Shown piece by piece: positions 47,201 through 59,300 of a DNA stretch of 64,000 bases (the first letter of the stretch is position 1; every line of letters starts with the position of its first letter). Source of the stretch: Heterobilharzia americana (lineage: Eukaryota > Platyhelminthes > Trematoda > Strigeidida > Schistosomatidae); contig OX104127.1 in the NCBI GenBank assembly GCA_944470555.2, positions 131,379,113 to 131,443,112 on the forward strand, given 5' to 3'. The notes beneath the pieces were generated by a model. The model had not been told where the DNA came from. It saw nothing but the letters and a program-made list of their open reading frames with translations, and made no database searches. Position numbers and translations under genes: made by a program.

Positions 47201-47353
47201 TAGGGTTAACAAACTGCGATGTTTTATCACCCATACAGCATGTTCATTTAAATAGCTGAGATGAATAATTGTTTAAAGTGTACAAGTGTAGATGAACAAC
47301 ATCAACGACTGGACTTCGTAGGTTGATTTCAAAGAAAGGAACAACAGTCACTG
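44241..47353. other. Region downstream of TBL1; purine-rich on the plus strand
   Basis: Follows the TBL1 stop codon, so it should contain the 3' UTR; no polyadenylation site stands out. From about 45,640 to 46,700 the plus strand is rich in A and G, producing hydrophobic minus-strand frames (45,612-45,986) that I take as compositional artefacts. Confidence 0.5.
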
Positions 47354-47380
47354 CTACCTCCTTAAATCAAGCACCACGAC
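47354..47380 (-). CDS. TBL1XR1: TBL1 terminal micro-exon with stop codon
   Basis: 27-nt exon, VVVLDLRR then TAG, preceded by a pyrimidine-rich tract ending TTATTAG. It lies 162 nt after the previous donor and matches the VCVLDLRK end of vertebrate TBL1XR1 in position and length. Too short to call on its own; frame, homology and splice signals together make it convincing. Confidence 0.85.
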   Translation of the reverse strand, partial: VVVLDLRR

Positions 47381-50300
47381 CTAATAAAACAGGAGAAATA
47401 TTGAATATTTTAGTACAGTAGTGTAAATGAGTTCTTAAATTTATTAGTGGGGAAAGACTCAATCTACCATGTATAGGGTAAAAAATTCCATGCATATCAA
47501 TAAACAAAAGGTTGATATAAGAAATTTGAAAAGAAAACTCACAGAACCATCTGAAGCACTAGCTCCCACTTTGTCTCCTCGTGAATTCCAGCAAACTTCA
47601 AAAATGCCACCAGTCCCTTGATAGCTATTTATAAGGTTTCCAGACTAAAGGGATAAAAACAGCGTAAAGCAATCATCATACATATCCAAGATAGGATTAT
47701 AACCTATTTGAGTATATTAAATACCAACCGAACTCATTCTTTATAGTTTACATAAGAGCTTAGATTATGGGGGGGTGATGCAAAATAATCTACTGTATTC
47801 ATTGATGTGACGTATATGAACGCTGAATTTCACTCAAATAATGAAGCAATAATCATTTTGTAGCAGATGGATGATAAGTTAACGAAACTAAGACGACGGA
47901 TGATATATGTCAGAAACGAAATAACCAGCTAACTAGACAGTGAAATTAATATAAGTGTAAAACTTGGGCACTGTGGTCGAGTGTAATTCCATTTTAGTCT
48001 GTTTATTAGAAATATCACACAGTGAAACAGTAGCATTTACTGGATAACGTTTCGGACATAATTTATTGTCCAATGAAATAAATATTTCAGTTGAGCAGAA
48101 AGTAACTGATAGACTACAAGCCATTTAATTAATTCAAGAAAGCAGATAACGATTATGACATACTCATAATAGCATCGGTCATAGTTTGAAGTAGATGTTG
48201 CAATCGAGTGATGTTACAGTACGCTATTCATAACAGCAAAGAATAAGTCAGGCTACTCTAATTTCAATCCTACAGCAAACGGTAGATGCACAAAGGTAGA
48301 TGGAAAGTTGCGTTGACGAATAGGTCATTAAAATCTCCTATGACCTTTCTACTTTGGAAAGGAAGACTTATTCAGGTTGCTTTCAAAATAATCAGACCAC
48401 AATAATAAAAGTCACATCGACCAATGAGAGAGACGAAAATGAAACAATCAATACGATGCATGTGTGGACCATTAAAAACACACAGACAAGTTTGTTACCT
48501 GGCTAAAAGAATAGAGGGTAGAAGAATGGCTTGACACCGTAGGATATCAAGAATAGACACTGAAACATCCCTAAAAAATCTGGTCTACCTCACTAAATTT
48601 TTCAGACAGAAAGGAAACCAAAGAACAAAGTATGCAGAGACAAAAGTACGAAAGGACAGAAGCGTATCGACTAAAAAATGTGTTACTCAACTCGATTAAA
48701 CTTTCGAACAGCTAAAAGCTAGTCTAATGGTACAATCGAATGAAGTTACTAAATGACGGATGCACAATTATCCCGTGATGATAAAAAAAAATAATAATGG
48801 TAACCAAAGATTGTGATATTCTGTAATCATACAGGATCAGGACTAGTTAAAACTACTGTACTAATAGTATAATTGTTTTTATATCGTACTGTCGTTGATT
48901 GGACCGAATTGATCGGTCTCTATTGGCATATGGGCTCCTGTGCAGATGCCTCGATATTGCCTGCGTTACAGGTACATCCACCAGCTGACGAGTCCCAATT
49001 AGGACGAAATGAGCATCCTGGATCCCATTGCTAGCCATGATCAATCATTAACATAATTAGAGCGCAGGCAATATCGAAGCATCCGCACAGGAGCCCATAT
49101 GCCAATAGAGACCGATCAATTCGATCCAATCAACGACGGTATCATATAAAAACAACTATACTAAAAACTATACCCGTCACACAAACAGTGGCTATAGTGG
49201 CTCGGTGGTGTAGTGGATAACGCGCTGGCGTTTGGAGCGATCGCTCCGGAGTCCGAACTCCGGTGGGAACAACATCACTCACTGGGAAGCAGGTACATCC
49301 AGCTGACGAGTCCCAAATAGGACGAAATGCGCATCCTGGATTCCACTGCTAGCCACGATCCACCATTAACATTACTGTACTAATAATTCTGCACAAAACA
49401 GTTGACTTTCTACCTGCACCTGATCGCAGAAACTCGACCTTGGATCCAGAATGGAAGATAGTATAGAAGAGTTATCCATAGTCATATTAAATCTCTTGAC
49501 ATTAAACAATCGGTTTTATCTCTACTAGGTTTCATTTCTTCCTAATCAGAGTGGTCACAAAACTCACTCTATTTTGTGCAGTACGAATTATACTGACAAA
49601 TCCAATCTATCGGGGATGTATATTTCTTTGTTTAATCAAACTTATTATTTCTAAATATCTCAATTAGAAAGAGTAGGCGACAAGGCAATTCAATACAACG
49701 TAAAGATATTTTCAAACATTTAATACCTTTTATGAATTTGGATGACGTAATTAGAAGGCGTAGTTTAGTATGGCGCAAATGTATTCCATTTTTTGAGATA
49801 AACAAAGTCTTCGAATAAGTGAAGAGATTTCCTGCATAGTGTATGCTTTGCTGTAAGTGATACTTACTAAGCAGGCAATAAATCAAAAGTTGGTACTGTA
49901 CTAAGAGAAATCTTAGTATGAACCACCTCATTACACAATTAAAGAGTTGACAAAAATAGGTAAAAACTTACATCAACATTCCATATATGAACACATTGGT
50001 CAAATGAACCAGTTGCCAAAAGACGACCATCAGGACTGAATGCAACGCTATATACAGGTTCAGTATGTCTTGATAAGATTCGTCGGCATTGACCTGTTTC
50101 AACCTCCCATAACCGAACTGTGGAATCAAAACTGGCACTGGAAAACAAAAATCAATTGAGCAAAGTCAATATCATTTTTATCAATTGATTTAATTGAACC
50201 TAATATGTTGCTTCCAGCCTAAACAAAGTAGTAATGACAATGGAATGCCTTTACTATGTAATTAACGAATTTGTCCAGCAAGTTACTTTGAGTTTATGGA

Positions 50301-53300
50301 TGTGATGTTGTTGATCAGTAATCAACAGAAGTAAAACAAAACAACGAATCACAAGACGGGATGATTGGAAGAGAACTTACAGTTTCAGTAGCCTGACTAC
50401 ACTCAAATGTGGTAGATGGTCGAGAATCTGCACAATTTGAATTTTAAAAAAGTTGTACCACTACTTTTGACTGCAACCCTGAATAAAGCCTTAAGTAAAG
50501 CTATAACAAAGCCGTATAGTGGAGACAGACAGTCAATTCAAAATAATACAAGTGTGCTATCAACGAAGTCAAGACTTTTCAACTTGACAGAAAACTTGCA
50601 GACATTTCAGAACTGAGCATAGAGTAGTGTAGGCATCTGAAAACGCATGTGGCCAGGTTATATATTTAGATCAGTAACGCATAAAAGTTAACCACATAAA
50701 GATCGATAAACGTTAAAACGTCTGTCACATACCGGTCACAACAACATATATTTCAGATCGATAGGCAGACACACATAAAAGAAAGCCTGTCTGTCTAGCC
50801 ACCTAACTTTTTGTATCATAAACTAACACCAATCATCTTTCCGTTTTAGCCTATTCATAGTATGCTAAGTAAGACAGGCTTTGGACCTAACGATCGATCC
50901 AGACGATAATAAAAAAGGAGGTTGACTTGTAAGATCAATACGCGTAAGGACTCTTCGATCAGTTTTTTCATTGTCCTGGCAACCAATGAAAATAATGTTG
51001 GAAACAAGCCGTAAGACAAATTTTATCCGTCTAGTTGAAACGGGTGCTATCGAACAGAAAGAAAATGTAGAGAATGGAAATATTCTAATGGAAGCTTAAA
51101 ACACCCATATTCCTGAAATCTGACATAATGGATATAGGGAGGTAAGTGTAGCAGTTGAAGTATGATCGAGTAGAATTCCTGGTGAACTGGAAGTGCAAAT
51201 GACTATCTATATATTGATATACAGGTGAAAAAAGCTTGGCATAGTTACTAATAGGGCATAACTTATAAACGCGGAGCCAGTAGAGGTTCAGAAAAGAAAC
51301 TTGCAACACTAAACAGTTTTAGCAACAACAGTAAAGATAATTACACGACTCAACGGACGGAGTCTCAGAATAGTGATTGGCTTCAAGTGAAATATTTTTA
51401 TGCACTCAGAAAAAGCAGAAATGTGATTATACAAGTATGAATTTAACAAAGTGGAGGTTTTACTCTGTGAATTTTTATCCTTTAAAATTGCTGACGAGAA
51501 AGGTTTCACCTATGACGTATACTGAGTAACAAAAAGGCTTTGATTTATAGTGTGAAGAAACCTTTAGGTCTCTATCCTGACATATAGGTGTGTTGGAAGC
51601 ATCCGATTACAGGTGTTATTGCTAAGTATTAAAAGTTAAAATGTGACTTCGTGACATTTGTTCCACACGTATAAAAAACATCCAATCTCAACAATAAAAG
51701 GACACTCTGACGATAACATAAAGCAGATGAAACTGTATCATTTAATGATAAAAACTATAATCTCATTGAAGAATTTGATTCTAAAAATAAAGTTTAAATA
51801 CTCACCTAGCAAGACAAAGGGGAGAACTAGCAAAAGCAGTCCCAGGACCTGTAGGACTCCATTTTATGGTATAAATCTCTTTGGTATGACCTCGAAGGTC
51901 ATGCACACAACGATCATGATGCATATCCCAAACTTTCAGTGTCATGTCGTCTGAACACGAAGCCAAAAGTCGACCATTAGGATCCCATTTAATTGCGTTG
52001 ACTTCATTCTGAAGAAAAATTGGTATAATGAACGGCATTGAATACAATTTGCAAAGCATACATCACATATAGTTGATAAAGACTAAGGTTTACTATGGAA
52101 ATACAATAGAGTATACTCAGTGTATTGTATATTATTTTAATCAGAGTTGAACGATATGCACACATCATCATGCCTTATGCAGATTACCATGATATATGAA
52201 GATGAATAAAGTGAATAAGTAAGACAACTGAACAAATAACTTTAGAAACATATTTTTTCAGAAAGTTCAGTGGGCAAACTACACTTCACTCTTTGAATTA
52301 CCTCTTTATATTGCACACTGTTTGACTGCAGAAAAAGCACAGTCAAGCATTAAAGATGAATGCACCACGGCTAGTGTTGTGATTTTTGAAGCGTGATACA
52401 TATCACCATATGCTGTTCAACATATGATACTAAAACACGCCCCTGACATGTCTAGTGTAATTGAAGGTGTAGATTACGCCTTGTTATTATGATAAGTTTA
52501 CACGCTAGGAGACCAGAAAGCAACAATCGCTCACCTCATGACCTTGGAATGTTTTTACAGGCGAAGAGCAACCCAACTGGCAAACATGAATATTCGTGTC
52601 CGTTGAACAAGATGCAAAACTATCCATCGATTGCCAATCAACATCCAATGTAGGAGCTGAGATTAAAAGAAAATCAACAGTGGTTGACACGGTAGTTAAG
52701 ATGGGACTGTTTATACTGATAGACACAAAATTCTTATTAAACATTCTTTATTAGTATACGTGTAAAATATACATGTCGCACTACCTTGCTATTTAGCGAA
52801 AGAGAACGAAGTTGATTCCTAAGATACTTAGAAGGATGTTTCACATAGGACATCATCCTTTATCTGTGGACACCCCATGGAGCCAGACGTTTCAATCTAT
52901 CTCGACTCACCTTCTAAAATTATATACAGAGTTCAAATGAAGGAATTCAAAATACTACTGCCTTAACCACCTGTACATAACCGCAGGACTAATGATGCAT
53001 CAACAAAAGCCTGCACCCTACGTTTGAAAAGGTTTTGCAAAGCCTCTATCAATCACCGAAGTGTGTCGTACAATTGTAATTCAATGAAGAATGTTAACTC
53101 AGACTCATAAAAGTAGTTAAACAAGGGTAAACTAGCTGTAGTGCTACAGAAGGCAACCGCTTGTTCACAATGGATGTTTTATCTGAATATTTCCTACAAG
53201 GTTTGTAGGCGAAATGCTATCCAAGGGAATTTTTATGTTCGACTGTTTATGAAACGGATTCTTATGCACATATCAAATAAGATGTTGCTTAACACCCAGT

Positions 53301-56300
53301 TGTACTTTTTGTACACTGAACGAGAATTTGGTAGTCTGAGTAAAATGGTGCGTTGTAGTATAACCGATTAGAGCAGCTAAGAAAGTAAAAGTCAGAGGTG
53401 AAACACGTTGTATGAGAAGGGTACAAAAAGACAATGACTGTGCGAATGGCCTACACCTCGCTATTTAGACATGCAGCAGCGTGAATCGAAGAAGCAATGT
53501 AATACGCCTTTATGATGGGATGAAACTATCGGGATGATGTAAACATGCGTTTCGTGAAAAAAAAGACTTTACATTTGTATGAATTATTGGTTACAATAAA
53601 CTGACGACACATTTTTCTTTACATCCGGAAGGCTCAACGCTACGTCCACTTAAATACTACACTTGAATAGGATACCTCAGCTAAACATGGAAAAAATTTG
53701 TGGCAGTACAAGATATAGGTAACCTTGAACTCTTCTGCGGAAAGGATATAGAAATGAAAGCAAGAAACATATAACTTGAATGTGAAACAAATACATTGTT
53801 TTACCAACCACTTCTGAAATACTTTCCTAGCAGTCAAACAAACATTATTCAAGCATATAGGAATGCACAGAAGAGAGAGGGAATTGATATACTTATGTCG
53901 ATAAACACTAAACAGACACTAAACAAAAACAATCCAACTTAGTGGGTTGTTCGCATAGCTCCCAACAGTTTTATATATTTATATACAATATATTTAATAA
54001 ATACTAAGGTCATGAATGAATAAACAACATTGTTAAGAAATGTACTAATTTTTTTTAAGGAAAATTTACTATCAATCATTTGTAAACATTAATAAAGAGT
54101 ATCGTTGAAGGAACTTACCAACATGAAATGCGAACTGCTGAGCGATCCTACCAGTTTGTGCCTCCCATATAATGGTCGTCTGAAATATGAAAAAGATATG
54201 ACATGTAGAGAAAAACCCTACAGATTAATTAAAAGTAAAAGCACAAATGCACTGGTGTTCTTTCGAATTGTGAGTGTAATCAAATAATCTCATTTGCAAC
54301 AACTGAATGTTTGGAGTATGAGGAATTTGTAATAGAAATATATGATAAGTAGTAGTAGTTTATCAGAAAGTATGGAAACCATTTTATATCAGTGACTCCG
54401 GTGCCTAAAGTGCAAGTTGAACATTAACTGTAACTTAGGTGGAAGCAGACAGAGAGTAGAAGTCATATTGAGCGTCAATAATTAACAACAAATACAAAAA
54501 GAAGGAATGAGTACACAATAGACCCAGAAGCCTGTAATTCCGCAGCAGTGTACTCTATAACACGTGACATACTTTCCACGAATAGATACCGACAACCAAA
54601 TGCATTGTACTATTCGTATTGGCGATACTGAAGTGTCTTGAGGAATACCCAAGTAGAGAACTGTAAGAATAAGATTATATACAAAGGGAGTTACACTGTG
54701 TTTGCTTGAGTTGGGAAGGAGTAAGTGAAAGAAGACAATTTATGCAGAAGGCACGCTTAGCAAGAGAAGTGACTGAATAAATTGCAGAAAAGTTATGCAA
54801 CAATAGTGTCACACAAAAAGGGAAAGAAGTGAATTCCCAGAGCCTTAGCAAAAACGATTTTCACCATTCTGGGTAAAACATAAAACGTTCCCCTACCGAT
54901 AGTTGCTAATCTAGACGTGATGGTCAAGCTCACATACCACAACGACCCGACGAGCAATGTCGGTGGAACGCTTTTTGCCTGGGGTCTGTTAGGTAGTGGT
55001 AAGACGAAATGCAGTCACCGTTGTAGTGCGAATTACTAAACTGTGGTAGGGGTCTGAGGGGGATAGGGTGCGACAGCAGTAGGGTGTTTTCCTTAGATGA
55101 CCAGCGGTGCCACGCCGATGCTGTCTTCCCAACAGGGAGGAGAGGGGTAGAAAAGATCGGATTCAAAAATAACACACCTCCTACGCGGAGGTACGGGTTT
55201 CTTCTTATCCGGTGTTACAACAACTTAACCTCAAAAAACATCCTCCAGAAGGCCAGGTGCGACAGACCTCAAACAGATGTTTCATGGGGTCTGAAATCAC
55301 AGGAACATTTTTCTTTTTCAGGTACTTTAAGAAGAAATAGCCTTCCACAGTATGGGCAGGTGGGAATCGCCAACTACCTACACACTTCCAGTAGTACATA
55401 AGACCCCACAAACTCAACCCAACTTCAAATCTGCATCCTTTTTTGCCTGCCTCTCCTGATACTAATATAGAGCCTCTTACGCCTCACCAAACCTCCAACT
55501 CTGCAAACACTGTAAACAAACAGAGACATCGGAATATTATTCTTAGTCCCCTAAGACCCCGTCTGCCATTCATTTCATGTGAGAGCTCTAAACGTCCTAA
55601 CTCTATGCCAAGTCTGACAGCAAGTGTCGCTCGCCAAAACTCTGGAAACTCAATCCACAGATATATCCTGTGTCTCTGAGACACATATACAGGACCCCAA
55701 TGTGGTAATAAAAGTGACTGTACCTGGCCATCGATGGTATTTTCACCCTAAAACAGATTCTGGAACACAGACATACCAACACGCAATATTTCTTGACCTG
55801 AAGGCGACATCTGACTATGTCGACTGTGGGGTGTTGTAGCAGTGTCTGACTGTGAAGGGAGTACACAACAAGTACATAATACTTATCAAAGCTCTCTCTA
55901 CTTGAACTCACGCAGGCCGTGTACAGGTATATGAAGAGTTTTCGTCAGAATTTATGAAAACTAATGGTGTTCATCATGGATGCCCACTGTTCCTGTTTAA
56001 CCTAGTCATAGACGTACTAGTGGACATAACAGGTACGTCTGACTCCACAGGGATTGATTTACTTCCTATAGGTAACCTAGTTGACTTGGAACATGCAGAA
56101 AATATTGTCCTCCTGAGTTAAAACGCTGACAAAATGCAGGTTCTTTCGCAGGCGTTCGGTAGAGATGTATGTTTGGCACGCGTCTCGCAGCTATCAGATG
56201 CAAGATGATGCTTCAGGATTGGTGAGCAACGACGCGCAGCTTAGTGATAGGGAGTGAAGTGGTGGAATATATCGACCATTTCACTTACTTGAGGAGTTGT

Positions 56301-59300
56301 ATCAGCACGAACGGTCTGGTTGCTGATGAAATGTCAGCTCAGATACAAAGGGCCATTTTAGCATTTACCAACTTGCGTCACCTGTGGCGTCGGTGAGATA
56401 TCCAGCTGTCTATCAGAGTGTGGGTATACTGAGCACCAGTTCATCCTGTCCTGTTGTACGACTGTGAGACATGGTAGTTACATGGAAGACATGAAACAGT
56501 TAGTTTTCCGACCATAGGTGTCTCCGTAGCATTCCTCGCATGTGGTGGAACCACCGTATGAACAATGTTGAGGTCAGACGAAGGGTACTAGGCAAGTCGA
56601 TTGATGAATTTGTGAACCTTCAACGACTGTCGTGGCTTGAACATGTACTGCGCATGCCCAGCGAGCCACCGCCTACCTCAACGTGTCATGCGACGAGAAG
56701 TTGGATCAGAATGGAAAAGGGTTCAGGGTGGCCAGACTAAGACCTGGTACTAGTCAATGAAGTCCTTGACTGTTGGTCTGATTCGTGTGGGGAGATGTAG
56801 ACTGTCTGCCTGGGGTCACCGAGATGACAAGAATCAGTGGTTGAGAACTCTTGGTGCTATGACTGAAAATCGATCACAATGGCGCAGATATATTCACTCC
56901 CTAACATCATCTCAAGCTCTAATATTCACGCTAACCTTTATCTTCAGATTGCTTATTCTCTTTACTGTATCTACTTTGATATCCCTCTTTTTATCCACTT
57001 GTTCTTTGTGTGCTACTGTGACGTGTGGCAACTTGAGCCGATACACCTGCGTGCGGCTGTCTACGTTGATTTTGTCAGTCAGACACAAAACCTTCGTTGC
57101 AGAATGAAATTTCTAAAGCTACGGAACCAGCAGATAAATATCTATATGATTTTTCATATCCTGCTAACGAAAGATAATAAAAAGGGATCAGCATCAGACT
57201 GTCACCGTGATAAGTAATAGCGGTTTGAGTTCTATCGAAAGACTATCACATCAGTAATTACGCTTATCCGTAAAAGCTTAACTATGACAGCAAGATTCAC
57301 AATTATTGTTTAAACTGAAATAAGTAGATCAAAGGAAGGATAAAAGAATTACAGTTATTTCAAGGTAGATTGTCTTATGAATTAAGAAACTGGATACAGA
57401 TAAAAGTGAGAAACTGGAAAAATAACCGTAAACTAGGAGTCATGAGATACCTAGTATGTGAGCGTTATATGGCTGTCCGGTTGAAGATATATTGGACTTT
57501 CATCCATGATTCAGTGATTGGTAATCAAAGGCCTACACTATATATAGTTCATTGCCAGTTGGTTTAATTAGCTGTTTACTATAAGTCAGGAAAGCCACGG
57601 CAATTTAACATAATTGTCAGGCAAGTATCTCATGAACTTATCTAATAACTTAACTCAGAATAGATATTGCATATTGACTTTTCAGTTAAAAGCCTATTTA
57701 GTATGAACATTCGAGACGCATACCAATAGAGACACAATAAAGTAGTAAAATTAATACTTTTAGAATAAATGCGCAAACTACATACATTTTTGAAAAAAGG
57801 GATAGATGCGTTGACATAAAGACTTTCTTCTTAACTATTGATTCACGATGCGTTTACTAGTTTCGGGCAATAAGGGGATGTAAAAAACTAGACATGGACA
57901 TGTCTGGACAAAATCACTATAGCGTAGTATGGGAGCTTATGGACTTGACAACAGTATTTAGATTGGTTAGCTAAGGATCTGGGGAATCCCTTTCAAGTGC
58001 TTTGGTCTGGATAACTAGACAGTATCACAGGTGGCTCTCCCACCCCCATACACCCAAGTAGCTGTTTTGATCAACAAATACTCAAATGTGATAACATTGA
58101 TGAAAATAATATGCATGTACGCATAAATAACATGCCATTTATCGGTTTACATTGAGTAAATCAGCTAACCTTGTCAACCCCTGCTGTGAGAATATAGTTG
58201 CCCTTCTTGTTCCATTTCAGGGCAAAAATAGGTCCTTTATGTTGACCGAGAGTTGTTGCCAAACGACCTGAAATAAATTATTTTAAAATTTGTCAAGGAG
58301 AGAAAAAGTCGACACAAACGTAATAGCATCTAACCAACTCGAAGAGTAAATGATAAGCCCAGTAATTAAAACAAAAAGATCCGCAATTAGTCCTACACGT
58401 CCGTTTTAAGATATTTTGCTCAGTGCATAATAAACCAGGAAGCAATGAAACAAACCCTCACCATGAATTCCCTAGTGTAACATAGCTTAATGGTTAGGAG
58501 AACCTGTTAAATTTGAGTTCGATGTTCTAGACTGCTTCTAATCAAAGTTATAAACATGATAAATGCTCTTGATTAGCAATTACTAATCCATTAGATCCAA
58601 GTCATCGCCTTTTTTTGAGGGCAGTTCTTTCTACTAAAATCTAATGGTTCACCAGCCGTATCTTGTACGAGATAATTTTTCCGATAAGTAACGTGGTAAA
58701 GGTTAATGTACTTGTTTGTGATCTACACAAAATCCGTTTAATATACTACTCTTTATATAAATGAAATGTTAAAAAATAAGAATTATATTAAGATTAACAA
58801 CGGATACGACATGATTACAGTAATGGGATATTTAAGCTAAAGAGGATGAGAAGCAGAACTGAAATATGTTTTGAAATGTTGACTCTAAATGCTACAAGCA
58901 CTAGAACCAAGAACATAGCATAGCTCACTCACAGTGACTTCAAGTAATGGTTCTACACCTCAGATTGACCACCTTTAGCCTCTCTTCAAACCTGACACCA
59001 GTTTAGTGTGTTCCGCATTTCTACTACATAAGAGCGATATTGCCAGAGTATGTATGACCGAATCTATGTAAACTAACTACATGAGCTTTGAATGGATGTT
59101 TTACTAAGTATATATCAGCAAGATACGTTTGGAAAGACCCACCAGTTGAAAGTTAAAGACATAGACTAGTAAGATAGGGCTTTACCCACCAAACAGGGAT
59201 CGGGGTAACCAATAAGAGAAAGTGAAAACTGCTATTTAGATGAATCAGTTGGAAAAACTGAACTATTTCTTCAAATCCAGCACTATGAAGGAAAGAAAGC

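Larger units (their letters stand above)
48867..49372 (+). repeat. Composite SINE-A: inverted head plus full hammerhead unit
   Basis: Order: inverted head segment (48,867-48,963), first hammerhead (48,974-49,028), head segment in the forward sense (49,066-49,175), tRNA-like region with an A box near TGGTGTAGTGGATAACGCG (from 49,207), second hammerhead (49,294-49,349). The whole is flanked by the 13-bp direct repeat TACTGTACTAATA at 48,854-48,866 and 49,373-49,385, a likely target-site duplication. It lies in the TBL1 intron between exons h and i, antisense to the gene. The layout is that of the schistosome Sm-alpha hammerhead repeat. Confidence 0.88.

Noticed and set aside
50416..50616. 66-residue plus-strand frame inside a TBL1 intron as a nested gene
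   Set aside because: Low-complexity Leu/Lys/Asn composition, no motif, and no repeat or splice evidence.
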